Positions 8,224 through 16,733 of a stretch of DNA of 40,066 bases are shown here, piece by piece. Position 1 is the stretch's first letter. Each line of letters begins with the position of its first letter. Location: contig NZ_JAGHFM010000257.1 in assembly GCF_017888745.1 (NCBI RefSeq), forward strand, positions 1 through 40,066, written 5' to 3'. The notes below the pieces were generated by a model, which worked only from the letters and a program-made list of their open reading frames with translations, was not told the origin of the DNA and searched no databases. Both the position numbers and the translations under genes were made by a program. The stretch is from Terrisporobacter sp. GTDB taxonomy: Bacteria; Bacillota; Clostridia; Peptostreptococcales; Peptostreptococcaceae.

Positions 8224-9513
8224 ATGGAAAATAGAAATTTAGGTTTTAGTACATTACAAATTCATGGGGGACAAAAGATAGATAAATCTACAGGAGCTAG
8301 AGCAGTACCAATTTATCAAACAACATCATATTGTTTTGATGGTGTTCAACATGGAGCAGATTTATTTGCTTTAAAAACTGGTGGACATATTTATTCAAGA
8401 ATATCGAATCCAACAGTAGCAGTATTTGAAGAAAGAATGGCCCTACTTGAAGGGGGAGTAGGAGCAGTTGCATTTTCTTCTGGTATGGGAGCTATAAATG
8501 CGGCTATACTTAATATTTTACAGTCAGGAGATGAAATCGTAGCAGCTCCAACCATATATGGTGGAACTTTTAATTTATTAACAAATATGTTACCTAAACT
8601 TGGAATAACAACTCATTTTGTTAATCCAGATGATCCAGAAAGTTTCAGAAAAGCTATAAATGATAAAACAAGACTTGTGTTTGCAGAAACAATAGGCAAT
8701 CCAGGAATAAATTTAATTGATATAGAAAAGATAGCATCAATTGCTCATGAAGCTAAAATACCATTTATGTTAGATAATACTTTTGGAACTCCTTATTTAA
8801 TAAAGGTATTTGACCACGGTGTTGATATAGTTGTTCACTCAGCTACTAAATTTATAGGTGGCCATGGAACTACTTTAGGTGGTGTAGTAGTAGATAGTGG
8901 AAAATTTGACTGGATAGATAGTGGTAAATTCCCATGTCTAACAGAACCAGACCCATCTTATCATGGACTAAACTATGCTAAGGATATTGGAGCAGCAGCA
9001 TATAGTACAAAATTGTTGGCGCAGTTTTTAAGAGATACGGGTGCATGTTTAAGTGCTCAAAGTGCTTTTCAACTACTTATAGGACTTGAAACTTTATCTT
9101 TAAGAATAGAAAGACATGTTTCTAACACTAAAAGAATTACTGAATTCTTAAGTAATCACTCACAAGTATCGTGGGTAAATTATCCAGGACTTGAAGGTAA
9201 TAAGTACCATGAATTATCTAAAAAATATTTGCCAAAAGGACCTGGATCAATATTTACTTTTGGAATAAAAGGTGGATTACAAGCAGGAATTAAGTTTATA
9301 GAGTCTCTACAAATATTCTCTCATCTTGCAAATGTAGCGGATGCTAAATCACTTGTAATACATCCAGCAAGTACAACTCATGCTCAGTTAAATGAAGAAG
9401 AGCAAAAACTAGCTGGGGTTACACCTGATATGATCAGAATATCTGTAGGAATAGAAGATATAGATGATTTACTTTGGGATTTAAATCAGGCCTTAGAAAA
9501 AGCTTCAGTATAA
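8224..9513 (+). CDS. metY: O-acetylhomoserine sulfhydrylase (Cys/Met metabolism PLP enzyme)
   Basis: The enzyme makes homocysteine (or methionine) from O-acetylhomoserine and sulfide (or methanethiol) using pyridoxal phosphate. It is 429 residues, as expected for MetY and longer than the cystathionine-synthase branch (about 380). The N-terminus [10 protein letters not shown], the YSRISNPT segment (57-64), SSGMGA (85-90) and the PLP lysine K209 in [10 protein letters not shown] fit the family, as does the inserted [12 protein letters not shown] segment. The gene is under a SAM-I riboswitch, so it should be expressed when SAM is low. It is followed by a strong terminator and is therefore monocistronic. 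It sits between rsmH and ftsL. Confidence 0.95.
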   Translation: MENRNLGFSTLQIHGGQKIDKSTGARAVPIYQTTSYCFDGVQHGADLFALKTGGHIYSRISNPTVAVFEERMALLEGGVGAVAFSSGMGAINAAILNILQSGDEIVAAPTIYGGTFNLLTNMLPKLGITTHFVNPDDPESFRKAINDKTRLVFAETIGNPGINLIDIEKIASIAHEAKIPFMLDNTFGTPYLIKVFDHGVDIVVHSATKFIGGHGTTLGGVVVDSGKFDWIDSGKFPCLTEPDPSYHGLNYAKDIGAAAYSTKLLAQFLRDTGACLSAQSAFQLLIGLETLSLRIERHVSNTKRITEFLSNHSQVSWVNYPGLEGNKYHELSKKYLPKGPGSIFTFGIKGGLQAGIKFIESLQIFSHLANVADAKSLVIHPASTTHAQLNEEEQKLAGVTPDMIRISVGIEDIDDLLWDLNQALEKASV

Positions 9514-9540
9514 TTTTATTTTAATAGAGAGATATATATA

Positions 9541-9569
9541 AGATGAACTTTCAAAAGTTCATCTTTTTC
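9541..9569 (+). terminator. Terminator of metY
   Basis: AGATGAACTT (9541-9550) pairs with AAGTTCATCT (9555-9564) and is followed by T5. Confidence 0.93.
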
Positions 9570-9614
9570 TATATAAACAAATTACTCTTATATCATTTGT
9601 ATATAAGAAGTATC

Positions 9615-9623
9615 TGCTATAAT
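9615..9623 (+). promoter_or_regulatory. Extended -10 promoter of the MATE gene
   Basis: TGCTATAAT (9615-9623) is an extended -10 with a perfect TATAAT. TTGTAT (9597-9602) lies 15 nt upstream as a possible short-spaced -35. Confidence 0.5.
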
Positions 9624-9656
9624 TAATTTGGAAAATAATTAAAGGGGGGACATTGA

Positions 9657-11009
9657 ATGGAAGTTAGTCAAGGGAAAAACACTTACTTATTTTCAGATAA
9701 AAGTCTGTATAAGTTAATTTTACCACTAATAGTAGAGCAGCTACTTTTAGTGACAGTTGGTTTAGTAGATTCTATGATGATATCAAGTGTAGGTGAGGCG
9801 GCAGTATCAGCAGTTTCTCTAGTTGATAGCATAAATATTCTATTAATAAATACTTTTACTGCGCTTGCAACAGGTGGGGCGGTAGTTTCTGGACAATATA
9901 TAGGTCAAAAGAGAGAAGATAGGGCATGTAGGGCGGCAGATCAATTAGTACTTTTTCTTATTGTGAGCTCTATAGGAGTAATGATACTTTGTTATTTATC
10001 TAAATATTTTATACTGCATGTTGTTTTTGGAAAAATAGAACCAGATGTTATGTCATATTCTAATACCTATCTAATGATAGTATTTAGTTCAATTCCTTTT
10101 ATTGCTGTCTATAATGGTGGCGCAGCATTATTTCGTGCAATGGGCAATTCAAAGATTACCATGAAAATATCAATTATGATGAATCTAGTAAACTTAATAG
10201 GTAATGCTATTTTAATTTATGGTTTTAAAATGGGGGTAGCTGGTGCAGCAATACCTACAGTAATTTCTAGAATTTTAGCAGCTTTAGTGATTATTTATTT
10301 AATAAAAAATGAAAATTTACAAATTCATTTATCAAAAAAGCTGTGCAAAAGATTTGATAAAAAATTAATTAAAAAAATACTTTATATTGGAATACCAAAT
10401 GGCCTAGAAAATGGAATGTTTCAGCTTGGTAAAATTATTGTACTAAACTTAATAGCCACTTTCGGTACTGCGGCTATAGCAGCAAATGCAGTAGGTAACT
10501 GTGTGGCATTATTTCAAATTGTTCCTGGTATGGCAATTAGTCAAGCAGCACTTGCAGTAACATCTCAATGTATTGGCGCAGGAGATTTTGAACAGACTAA
10601 ATATTATACAAAAAAATTAATTAAAATATCTATTACTAGTATATTAATAACTGTACTAATTACATTTGTTACTCTACCAATTATAATTAAAGCATATAAT
10701 TTATCTTCATACACAGCTAAAATGGCTAAGAATATTATTTTATATCATGGTGGAATTGGAATACTTATATGGACTATATCTTTTGTTTTACCAAATACAT
10801 TGAGAGCCGCCAATGATGTTAAGTTCTGTATGATAATAGCTGTTTTATCTATGTGGATTTTTAGGATAGGATTTAGTTATGTATTAGGAAGATATATGGG
10901 ATTTGGAGTAATGGGAGTTTGGATAGCTATGAGTATAGACTGGGCTGTTAGAGCAATTTGTTTTGTAGCTAGATACAAAGGTAGTAAATGGAAACTTCAT
11001 CATATATAG
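9657..11009 (+). CDS. MATE family multidrug/metabolite efflux transporter
   Basis: This is a 450-residue inner-membrane protein with about twelve hydrophobic segments in two homologous halves, the layout of MATE (NorM/DinF/VmrA-like) Na+- or H+-coupled exporters. Supporting segments are LILPLIVEQLLLVTVGLVDSMMIS near residues 20-43, the GGAVVSGQYIGQK loop, and in the second half GIPNGLENGMFQLGKI and ISQAALAVTSQCIGAGD. The substrate cannot be predicted. It has its own extended -10 promoter and is followed by a strong bidirectional terminator, so it is a single-gene unit. The start ATG follows AAAGGGGGG. Its place beside a SAM-controlled metY may be coincidental. Confidence 0.92.
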   Translation: MEVSQGKNTYLFSDKSLYKLILPLIVEQLLLVTVGLVDSMMISSVGEAAVSAVSLVDSINILLINTFTALATGGAVVSGQYIGQKREDRACRAADQLVLFLIVSSIGVMILCYLSKYFILHVVFGKIEPDVMSYSNTYLMIVFSSIPFIAVYNGGAALFRAMGNSKITMKISIMMNLVNLIGNAILIYGFKMGVAGAAIPTVISRILAALVIIYLIKNENLQIHLSKKLCKRFDKKLIKKILYIGIPNGLENGMFQLGKIIVLNLIATFGTAAIAANAVGNCVALFQIVPGMAISQAALAVTSQCIGAGDFEQTKYYTKKLIKISITSILITVLITFVTLPIIIKAYNLSSYTAKMAKNIILYHGGIGILIWTISFVLPNTLRAANDVKFCMIIAVLSMWIFRIGFSYVLGRYMGFGVMGVWIAMSIDWAVRAICFVARYKGSKWKLHHI

Positions 11010-11026
11010 ATAATAAAAAATATATA

Positions 11027-11069
11027 AATAATAAGCTCATTATTTAAAATAAATAATGAGCTTATTATT
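11027..11069. terminator. Bidirectional terminator between MATE and lipoprotein genes
   Basis: A perfect 19-bp inverted repeat pairs 11027-11045 with 11051-11069 around a 5-nt loop, with T-rich tails on both strands. It can end the plus-strand MATE transcript and the minus-strand lipoprotein transcript. Confidence 0.9.
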
Positions 11070-11126
11070 TTACATAGAGATATTATAATTATTTTTATTG
11101 AAGTAAATTTACACATTTATTGAATA

Positions 11127-11564
11127 TTACTCAATAATATATACATTTGAAAATGAAGATTTTTTTTCGTTTATAAAAATACTTATAGAATCATATAACA
11201 CATTTTCATCTTCTGAATATATAGTATTCTTTTTTCTTATGACATAAAGCTTTTTATTGCTCTCTGAGGAAGATATTGTATTGGATTTTATTATAAAAGT
11301 TTTATCTTCTAAATAGGAATTTACATCTTTAAATTCATTTTTTATTCCATTAAAAAATATATATTTATTTTCTTTAGTTATTATTTTATAAACACCTTCT
11401 TCTAGATTTTCATCATTTACTATATTTAAAATATTTTTGTTGTTTAAGGCACTAATATCAATTGTTGATAAAGAAACTAAATTATTATCTATTTTGTTTT
11501 TACTACAGCCATAAAAAATTAAAGATGAAAATATTAATACAAATATAAGTATATTTTTCTTCAT
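11127..11564 (-). CDS. Small hypothetical lipoprotein
   Basis: I do not recognise a domain family. The 145-residue product starts MKKNILIF, followed by a hydrophobic stretch and a lipobox-like IFYGC, with the candidate lipidated cysteine at about residue 20. The mature part is polar and Lys/Asn/Ser-rich with short beta-like segments such as GVYKIITKENKYIFF. The frame extends upstream to a TTG at 11576, but GGAGGAG (minus strand, 11574-11568) lies directly before the ATG at 11564, so I use that start. It is the only minus-strand gene besides ychF. It diverges from ftsL and ends at the shared bidirectional terminator. An extracellular membrane-anchored role is inferred from the signal peptide alone. 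Confidence 0.78.
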   Translation of the reverse strand: MKKNILIFVLIFSSLIFYGCSKNKIDNNLVSLSTIDISALNNKNILNIVNDENLEEGVYKIITKENKYIFFNGIKNEFKDVNSYLEDKTFIIKSNTISSSESNKKLYVIRKKNTIYSEDENVLYDSISIFINEKKSSFSNVYIIE

Positions 11565-11680
11565 AAGCTCCTCCAACTTTAAATAATTAAACTTTTAGTA
11601 AATAAAGTTTAATTAAAGTATAGATTATTTATTTGTAAATATAAATATATTGAATGGATTTAATTTTATTATAATCATCA

Positions 11681-11722
11681 AATTTACAAAAGAAATTGTA
11701 AATTATATGAAAAAATTTACAA
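11681..11722. repeat. Cluster of AATTTACAA half-sites
   Basis: AATTTACAA (11681-11689), its inverse TTGTAAATT (11696-11704) and a third AATTTACAA (11714-11722) form an operator-like array between the divergent lipoprotein and ftsL genes. A similar trio stands at 38041-38092, and the 13-mer TTGTAAATTATAT occurs exactly in both. The binding protein is unknown, and the AT-rich background makes chance plausible. Confidence 0.35.
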
Positions 11723-11852
11723 CAAATTATATTTTATACTCTTTTATGTATTAATTTTTGTATAAATCTTTAAAGGAGGCTATGGTAATTAAAACAAATA
11801 CTTTAAGTATGAAAATTTTTTAATAGTTATTATTAATATAAGGAGTGATTTC

Positions 11853-12200
11853 TTGAAGAAAAAGAAGAAGGTAGAAAACATAAATGAATATAAAAGAAGA
11901 AAAAAGAATAGAAATAGAAAGAGAAAAATAAAAAAAATGGTAAGACATGTTTTATTAATAGTTCCTATAGTAGCAATACTTATAATTAATTTATGTGGAA
12001 ATGCAATAGTATCAAATTATAAATATAAAATAAATAATTTGAAGAAGGATTTGAGAAAAGAAGAAATAGCATTAGATGAGTTAAAAATGGAGCAACTAAA
12101 ATACGATAATATAACCAATGTTGAACAAAGTGCAAAGGATGAGTTAGGTATGGATTACCCTACGAAAAGTCAAATTAGATATATTGACATGGGAAACTAA
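11853..12200 (+). CDS. ftsL: FtsL-like cell-division protein
   Basis: FtsL is a small bitopic divisome protein that forms a coiled-coil complex with DivIC/FtsB and FtsQ/DivIB and activates the septal synthase. This 115-residue protein has a strongly basic cytoplasmic N-terminus (residues 1-30), one transmembrane helix (about 31-50), and a heptad-like extracellular segment (about 55-85) followed by a compact tail with ELGMDYPTKSQI. Sequence is poorly conserved in this family, so the call rests on topology and on position immediately before spoVD. The start is TTG at 11853, behind AAGGAGTGA; no ATG fits as well. It is separated from spoVD by 15 nt and should be co-transcribed with it. Confidence 0.85.
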   Translation: MKKKKKVENINEYKRRKKNRNRKRKIKKMVRHVLLIVPIVAILIINLCGNAIVSNYKYKINNLKKDLRKEEIALDELKMEQLKYDNITNVEQSAKDELGMDYPTKSQIRYIDMGN

Positions 12201-12215
12201 AGGGGGAGGTTGTTA

Positions 12216-14195
12216 ATGAAAATAAGGATAAAAAGTAAGAAAAGATTAGTTGTTGTAATGGTATTAGCTTGTAGTTTGTTTTTGTGTCTTATAGGTAGAA
12301 TTGGATATTTACAGCTAGTAAAAGGAGAGTGGCTAAGTACAAAGGCATCAGAGCAACAAACAAGGGAAATTCCAATCGAGGCAAAAAGAGGAACTATTTA
12401 TGATACTAATATGAAAGAATTAGCTGTAAGTGTAACTAAATATACAGTATGGTGTAAACCAGTAGAAGTGAAAGATGCAGAGAAAACTTCTAAGGAACTT
12501 TCAAAGATTATTGACGAAGAATATGAAGATGTATATGAAAAGATAAATAAGAAAAACATGGCCTTAGTTAAAGTAAAAAGATGGATAGATGACGAAACAG
12601 CCGATAAAATTACTAAGGCAGGATTGCCTGGCATATGGGTGGCAGAAGACAATCAAAGATATTATCCTTATGGAAACTTTGCATCTTATGTTTTAGGTCA
12701 TACTTCATCTGATTCAACAGGTGTAGCTGGTATAGAGCTTAAGTACGATAATGTATTAAAAGGTACAGCTGGAAAACTAATAGTTAGTACAGATGCAGCG
12801 GGAAAAGAAATTCCACAAGGATCGGAACAGTATTATGAACCAACAACTGGAAATGGATTAGTTCTTACTATTGATGAAGTTATACAACACTATTGTGAAA
12901 AGGCAGCTCAAAGGGCTTATGAAGAAAATAATGCATCAAAAGTAACTATAATAGCTATGGAGCCAAGCACAGGAAATATTTTAGGAATGGTTAAAAAACC
13001 AGACTATGATCCTAATAATCCTACAGAGGCAATTTATCCATACTATGAGGAGTTGCTAAAGGATTGTAAAAATAATGATGAAAAAATGAAAGCTTATTAT
13101 TCTATGTGGAGAAATCCAGCTGTAAGCGATACATATGAACCAGGATCAACATTTAAACTTATTACATCTGCTGCGGGATTAGAAGAAGGCGTAGTTAAAC
13201 CAAATGATAAGTTTGTTTGTAAAGGTAGTGTGGTAGTTGGAGGAAGAAAGCTTAAATGTTGGAGATCTTATAATCCACATGGAACTGAAACATTTAAGCA
13301 AGGTGTACAGAATTCTTGTAACCCTGTATTTATAGAAGTAGGTAACAGACTAGGTGTTTCAAAATTATATGATTACATAGAAGGGTTTGGCTTGAGCAAG
13401 AAAACAGGCATAGATTTACCAGGTGAGGCTTTAGGTGTTATGTATAAGGAAAAAGATGTTGGTCCAGTTGAACTTGCTACAATTTCTTTTGGTCAATCTA
13501 ATTCTTTGACTCCTATACAGTTAATAACAGCAGTTTCTGCAATAGTAAATGATGGAAATTTAATGCAACCAAGACTAGTAAAAGCTTATACAGATAATAA
13601 AGGAAATATAACAGAAGAGGTTGAACCAGTTAAAGTTAGACAGGTAATATCTGAAGAAACTTCTAAGCAAATGAGAGAAATTATGCAATCAGTTGTAACT
13701 GAAGGTGGAGGTAAGATAGCATACTTACCAGGATATAGACTTGGTGGAAAAACAGGAACAGCTCAAAAAGTTGTTAATGGATCATATGCTCAAGGAAAAT
13801 ATGTATGTTCATTTGTAGGTGTAGCTCCAGCGGACGATCCTAAAATAGCAGTTCTTGCTATAGTTGATGAGCCAACGGGAGTATCTGCATTTGGGAGTAC
13901 AACAGCAGGTCCTATAATTAAAGAGGTTATGAATAACTCACTAAAATATTTAGGTGTTGAACCTAAATATACAGATGAAGAAAAAAAGGAAAATGTTAAA
14001 GAAAAAGTGGTAGTTCCAGATGTTAGAGGTTTAACTATTGAAGAAGCAACAAAAGTTTTAGAAGAATCAAAATTAGAAGCTAATGTTGATAATGATGTTG
14101 AAATTGAAGAAGGTACAGTTATAACAGATATGTTCCCAAAACCTGGAATAAGTGTAAATGAAGATTCCTTAATATCCTTATACTTCGATAATTAA
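12216..14195 (+). CDS. spoVD: Class B penicillin-binding protein with PASTA domain, SpoVD type
   Basis: This is a DD-transpeptidase that cross-links peptidoglycan, working with a SEDS glycosyltransferase. Numbered from the ATG at 12216 (659 residues), it has an N-terminal transmembrane helix (about 11-30), a PBP dimerisation domain (about 50-200), and a transpeptidase domain with STFK (serine 311, lysine 314), SCN (367-369) and KTG (512-514). One C-terminal PASTA domain (about 598-659) begins VVVPDVRGLT. GGGGGAGG ends 6 nt before this ATG; a TTG at 12210 is too close. The PASTA domain and clustering with spoVE favour SpoVD over vegetative PBP2b. In C. difficile SpoVD and SpoVE are needed for spore cortex synthesis. 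A terminator follows. Confidence 0.93.
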   Translation: MKIRIKSKKRLVVVMVLACSLFLCLIGRIGYLQLVKGEWLSTKASEQQTREIPIEAKRGTIYDTNMKELAVSVTKYTVWCKPVEVKDAEKTSKELSKIIDEEYEDVYEKINKKNMALVKVKRWIDDETADKITKAGLPGIWVAEDNQRYYPYGNFASYVLGHTSSDSTGVAGIELKYDNVLKGTAGKLIVSTDAAGKEIPQGSEQYYEPTTGNGLVLTIDEVIQHYCEKAAQRAYEENNASKVTIIAMEPSTGNILGMVKKPDYDPNNPTEAIYPYYEELLKDCKNNDEKMKAYYSMWRNPAVSDTYEPGSTFKLITSAAGLEEGVVKPNDKFVCKGSVVVGGRKLKCWRSYNPHGTETFKQGVQNSCNPVFIEVGNRLGVSKLYDYIEGFGLSKKTGIDLPGEALGVMYKEKDVGPVELATISFGQSNSLTPIQLITAVSAIVNDGNLMQPRLVKAYTDNKGNITEEVEPVKVRQVISEETSKQMREIMQSVVTEGGGKIAYLPGYRLGGKTGTAQKVVNGSYAQGKYVCSFVGVAPADDPKIAVLAIVDEPTGVSAFGSTTAGPIIKEVMNNSLKYLGVEPKYTDEEKKENVKEKVVVPDVRGLTIEEATKVLEESKLEANVDNDVEIEEGTVITDMFPKPGISVNEDSLISLYFDN

Positions 14196-14262
14196 TATTA
14201 TAGAAACTTATAAATATCTTCAAAAAAAAGTTAATATGGTATATAATTATTAAGATAAAATA

Positions 14263-14297
14263 TAAAAGGCAATGTATAATATGCATTGCCTTTTATA
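14263..14297 (+). terminator. Terminator between spoVD and murF
   Basis: TAAAAGGCAATG (14263-14274) pairs with CATTGCCTTTTA (14284-14295), with a short T4 run. Downstream, TTGCCT (14286-14291) and TAAAAT (14308-14313) with 16-nt spacing could be a weak promoter restarting transcription for murF. Confidence 0.72.
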
Positions 14298-14337
14298 GAG
14301 ATAGTTGTAAAATTTAATATTAATTAAGGAGGTTAAG

Positions 14338-15714
14338 ATGGAATATTTAACTATAAAAGAGTTAATACTTGCAAGTAAAGGCAACTTAGTATGTGAATCT
14401 AAAGATTGTGACAAAGTTAATGATGTTGTTATTGATAGTAGAAAAGCAACTAAAGATAATGCATTTGTTGCCATAGTAGGTGAAAACTTAGACGGACATA
14501 ATTTCATCAACTTAGCTATAAATCAAGGCTGTAGAACTATTATAAAGAATAAAAATAACAACGTTGACATAGAAAATAAAGAAGTTAATGTGATAGAAGT
14601 AGATAATACACAAATAGCTTTAGGTGATATAGCTAGATTTTACAAAGAAAAATTTGAAATACCTTATATTGCTGTAACAGGCAGTGTGGGAAAAACGACT
14701 ACTAGAGATATGATACATTATACTATTAGTTCAAAATACAATGCATTAAAAAATGTAGGAAATTTAAATAACCATTTCGGAGTACCTTTAACTTTATTTA
14801 ATTTAAATAAGGAGCACGAATGTGCAGTAATTGAAATGGGAATGAGCAATTTTAAAGAAATTGAGTATTTAGTTAACATGGTTAATCCACAAATAGGAGT
14901 AATATCTAATATAGGATATTCTCATGTTGAAAATCTAGGAGATAGAAATGGTGTTTTTAAGGCTAAAATGGAAATAACTACAAACTTTAATGAAAGCTCA
15001 TTATTAATTGTAAATGGAGATGATGATTGTTTAAAAACTTTAAAAAATCAAAAATTAGTTTACAAGTTAAAAACTTTCGGATTTGAAAAAGATAATGATA
15101 TATATTGTGATAGTTATGATATGACTGATGACAGCACTACTTTTACTGCTGTAATAGATGGTAATACAGAAAAGTTTTTTATACCAACAGTAGGAAAGCA
15201 TAATATATACAATGCTATGAGCGCGATTTTAGTTGGCCTTAATCTTAATATGACAATAGAAGAAATAAAAGATGGTTTAAAAGTATTCCAATGTACAAAA
15301 AATAGACTAGACATAATAAAAAAAGATAACATAACAATAATTGACTCAGTTTATAATGCTAGTATAGATTCAATGAATGCTGCATTAAATATATTAGGAA
15401 GATATGAAAATAGAAGAGTAGCTATACTTGGAGATATGTTTGAGATGGGTGAATTTGCAGAATTTGCACATAGACAAGTAGGAAAATTTGCTGTAGAAAA
15501 TACAGATGTATTAGTAGCTATTGGTAAACATTCTGAGTATATTGTAAAAGAGTTAAAAGAAAATAATTTTAACTCAGAAAATATATATCACTTTAATAAC
15601 AAAGAAGAAGCTATAGAAAATCTAGATAGTATTATACAAGATGGAGATGTTATATTAGTAAAAGCATCAAGAGGTATGTATTTAGAAAAAATTGTAGAAC
15701 ATCTTAATAAATAG
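14338..15714 (+). CDS. murF: UDP-N-acetylmuramoyl-tripeptide--D-alanyl-D-alanine ligase
   Basis: MurF adds D-Ala-D-Ala to the UDP-MurNAc tripeptide with ATP, completing the pentapeptide precursor in the cytoplasm. The 458-residue length is typical. The N-terminal domain contains VIDSRKATKDNAFVAI (about 31-46), the ATP-binding P-loop is VTGSVGKTTTRD (about 117-128), and EMGMSNFKEIEYL and IDSVYNASIDSMNAAL are characteristic of the central and C-terminal domains. GDMFEMGEFAEFAH follows near residue 367. The start ATG has AAGGAGG upstream. It opens the murF-mraY-murD-spoVE-murG run. The murE that would normally precede it lies about 13 kb upstream, at the left edge. Confidence 0.97.
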   Translation: MEYLTIKELILASKGNLVCESKDCDKVNDVVIDSRKATKDNAFVAIVGENLDGHNFINLAINQGCRTIIKNKNNNVDIENKEVNVIEVDNTQIALGDIARFYKEKFEIPYIAVTGSVGKTTTRDMIHYTISSKYNALKNVGNLNNHFGVPLTLFNLNKEHECAVIEMGMSNFKEIEYLVNMVNPQIGVISNIGYSHVENLGDRNGVFKAKMEITTNFNESSLLIVNGDDDCLKTLKNQKLVYKLKTFGFEKDNDIYCDSYDMTDDSTTFTAVIDGNTEKFFIPTVGKHNIYNAMSAILVGLNLNMTIEEIKDGLKVFQCTKNRLDIIKKDNITIIDSVYNASIDSMNAALNILGRYENRRVAILGDMFEMGEFAEFAHRQVGKFAVENTDVLVAIGKHSEYIVKELKENNFNSENIYHFNNKEEAIENLDSIIQDGDVILVKASRGMYLEKIVEHLNK

Positions 15715-15752
15715 ACAAAATAATTAGCAAACTAGGGAGAGGAGTTTATATT

Positions 15753-16715
15753 ATGTTAGGAATAACGCAACTTACTTATACAGCAATAATTGCATTTTTA
15801 ATAGTAGTAATACTAGGGCCAATATTTATACCAATGTTAGCGAAGTTTAAATTTGGTCAAACAGTTAGAGATGATGGGCCACAAACTCATTTATTAAAAA
15901 ATGGTACACCAACTATGGGTGGAGTACTAATGATAATAGCTATCCTTATTACTGGACTTACAAGAGCTCAAATAAATAAAGATTTATTAGTAGGGCTAAT
16001 TTGTATTACAGGATTCGGATTTGTTGGATTCTTAGATGATTTTATAAAAATAAAAATGAAAAGATCATTGGGTCTTAAAGCTTATCAAAAAATAGTACTT
16101 CAATTTGCACTTGCATTTTTTGTTGCATACTATCAATATACTACATCACCAAGTGCTACACAAATAATGGTACCATTTACAGATTATATTATTAACTTAG
16201 GATCTTTGTATGTTCCAATAATGATGTTTATAATAATAGGAACAGTAAATGCAGTTAACTTAACAGATGGTCTAGATGGATTAGCATCAGGTGTAACGTT
16301 AATAGTTTCAATATTTTTTATGATGCTTGCAATATCAGTTGGAAACAATGATGTAGCAATACTAGCAGCGGCTACTGGTGGAGCTTGTTTAGGGTTCTTA
16401 GGATTTAACTCATATCCAGCTAAAGTATTCATGGGAGATACAGGTTCTATGGCTTTAGGTGGAGCAGTAGTGGCATTTGCTGTATTAACAAACTCTGTAT
16501 TATTAATACCAATAGTTGGAGGTATATATTTTGCAGAAACACTTTCAGTTATAATACAAGTATTATCATTTAAATTAACTGGAAAAAGAGTATTCAAAAT
16601 GGCACCAATACATCATCACTTTGAACAATGTGGTTGGCCAGAAACTAGAGTTGTATTTATATTTTGGATTACTACTGTAGTATTATCATGGATAGGAATT
16701 ATTGCAGTATTCTAA
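15753..16715 (+). CDS. mraY: Phospho-N-acetylmuramoyl-pentapeptide transferase
   Basis: MraY transfers phospho-MurNAc-pentapeptide to undecaprenyl phosphate, forming lipid I at the membrane. The 320-residue polytopic protein shows the catalytic and Mg-binding segments LDDFIKIK (about 94-101), NLTDGLDGLASG (about 172-183) and FMGDTGSMALGG (about 229-240), then MAPIHHHFE near residue 288 with the HHH motif. The early TPTMGG segment is also present. The start ATG follows AGGGAGAGGAG. It lies 38 nt after murF and 18 nt before murD, in the same operon. Confidence 0.98.
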   Translation: MLGITQLTYTAIIAFLIVVILGPIFIPMLAKFKFGQTVRDDGPQTHLLKNGTPTMGGVLMIIAILITGLTRAQINKDLLVGLICITGFGFVGFLDDFIKIKMKRSLGLKAYQKIVLQFALAFFVAYYQYTTSPSATQIMVPFTDYIINLGSLYVPIMMFIIIGTVNAVNLTDGLDGLASGVTLIVSIFFMMLAISVGNNDVAILAAATGGACLGFLGFNSYPAKVFMGDTGSMALGGAVVAFAVLTNSVLLIPIVGGIYFAETLSVIIQVLSFKLTGKRVFKMAPIHHHFEQCGWPETRVVFIFWITTVVLSWIGIIAVF

Positions 16716-16733
16716 TAAATCGGGGGTATAAAG

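Noticed and set aside
12398..12652. Minus-strand frame inside spoVD, with similar ones inside mraY, ftsZ, sigE, der-region genes and gpsA
   Set aside because: All are antisense shadows of well-supported genes with no start signals or recognisable domains.
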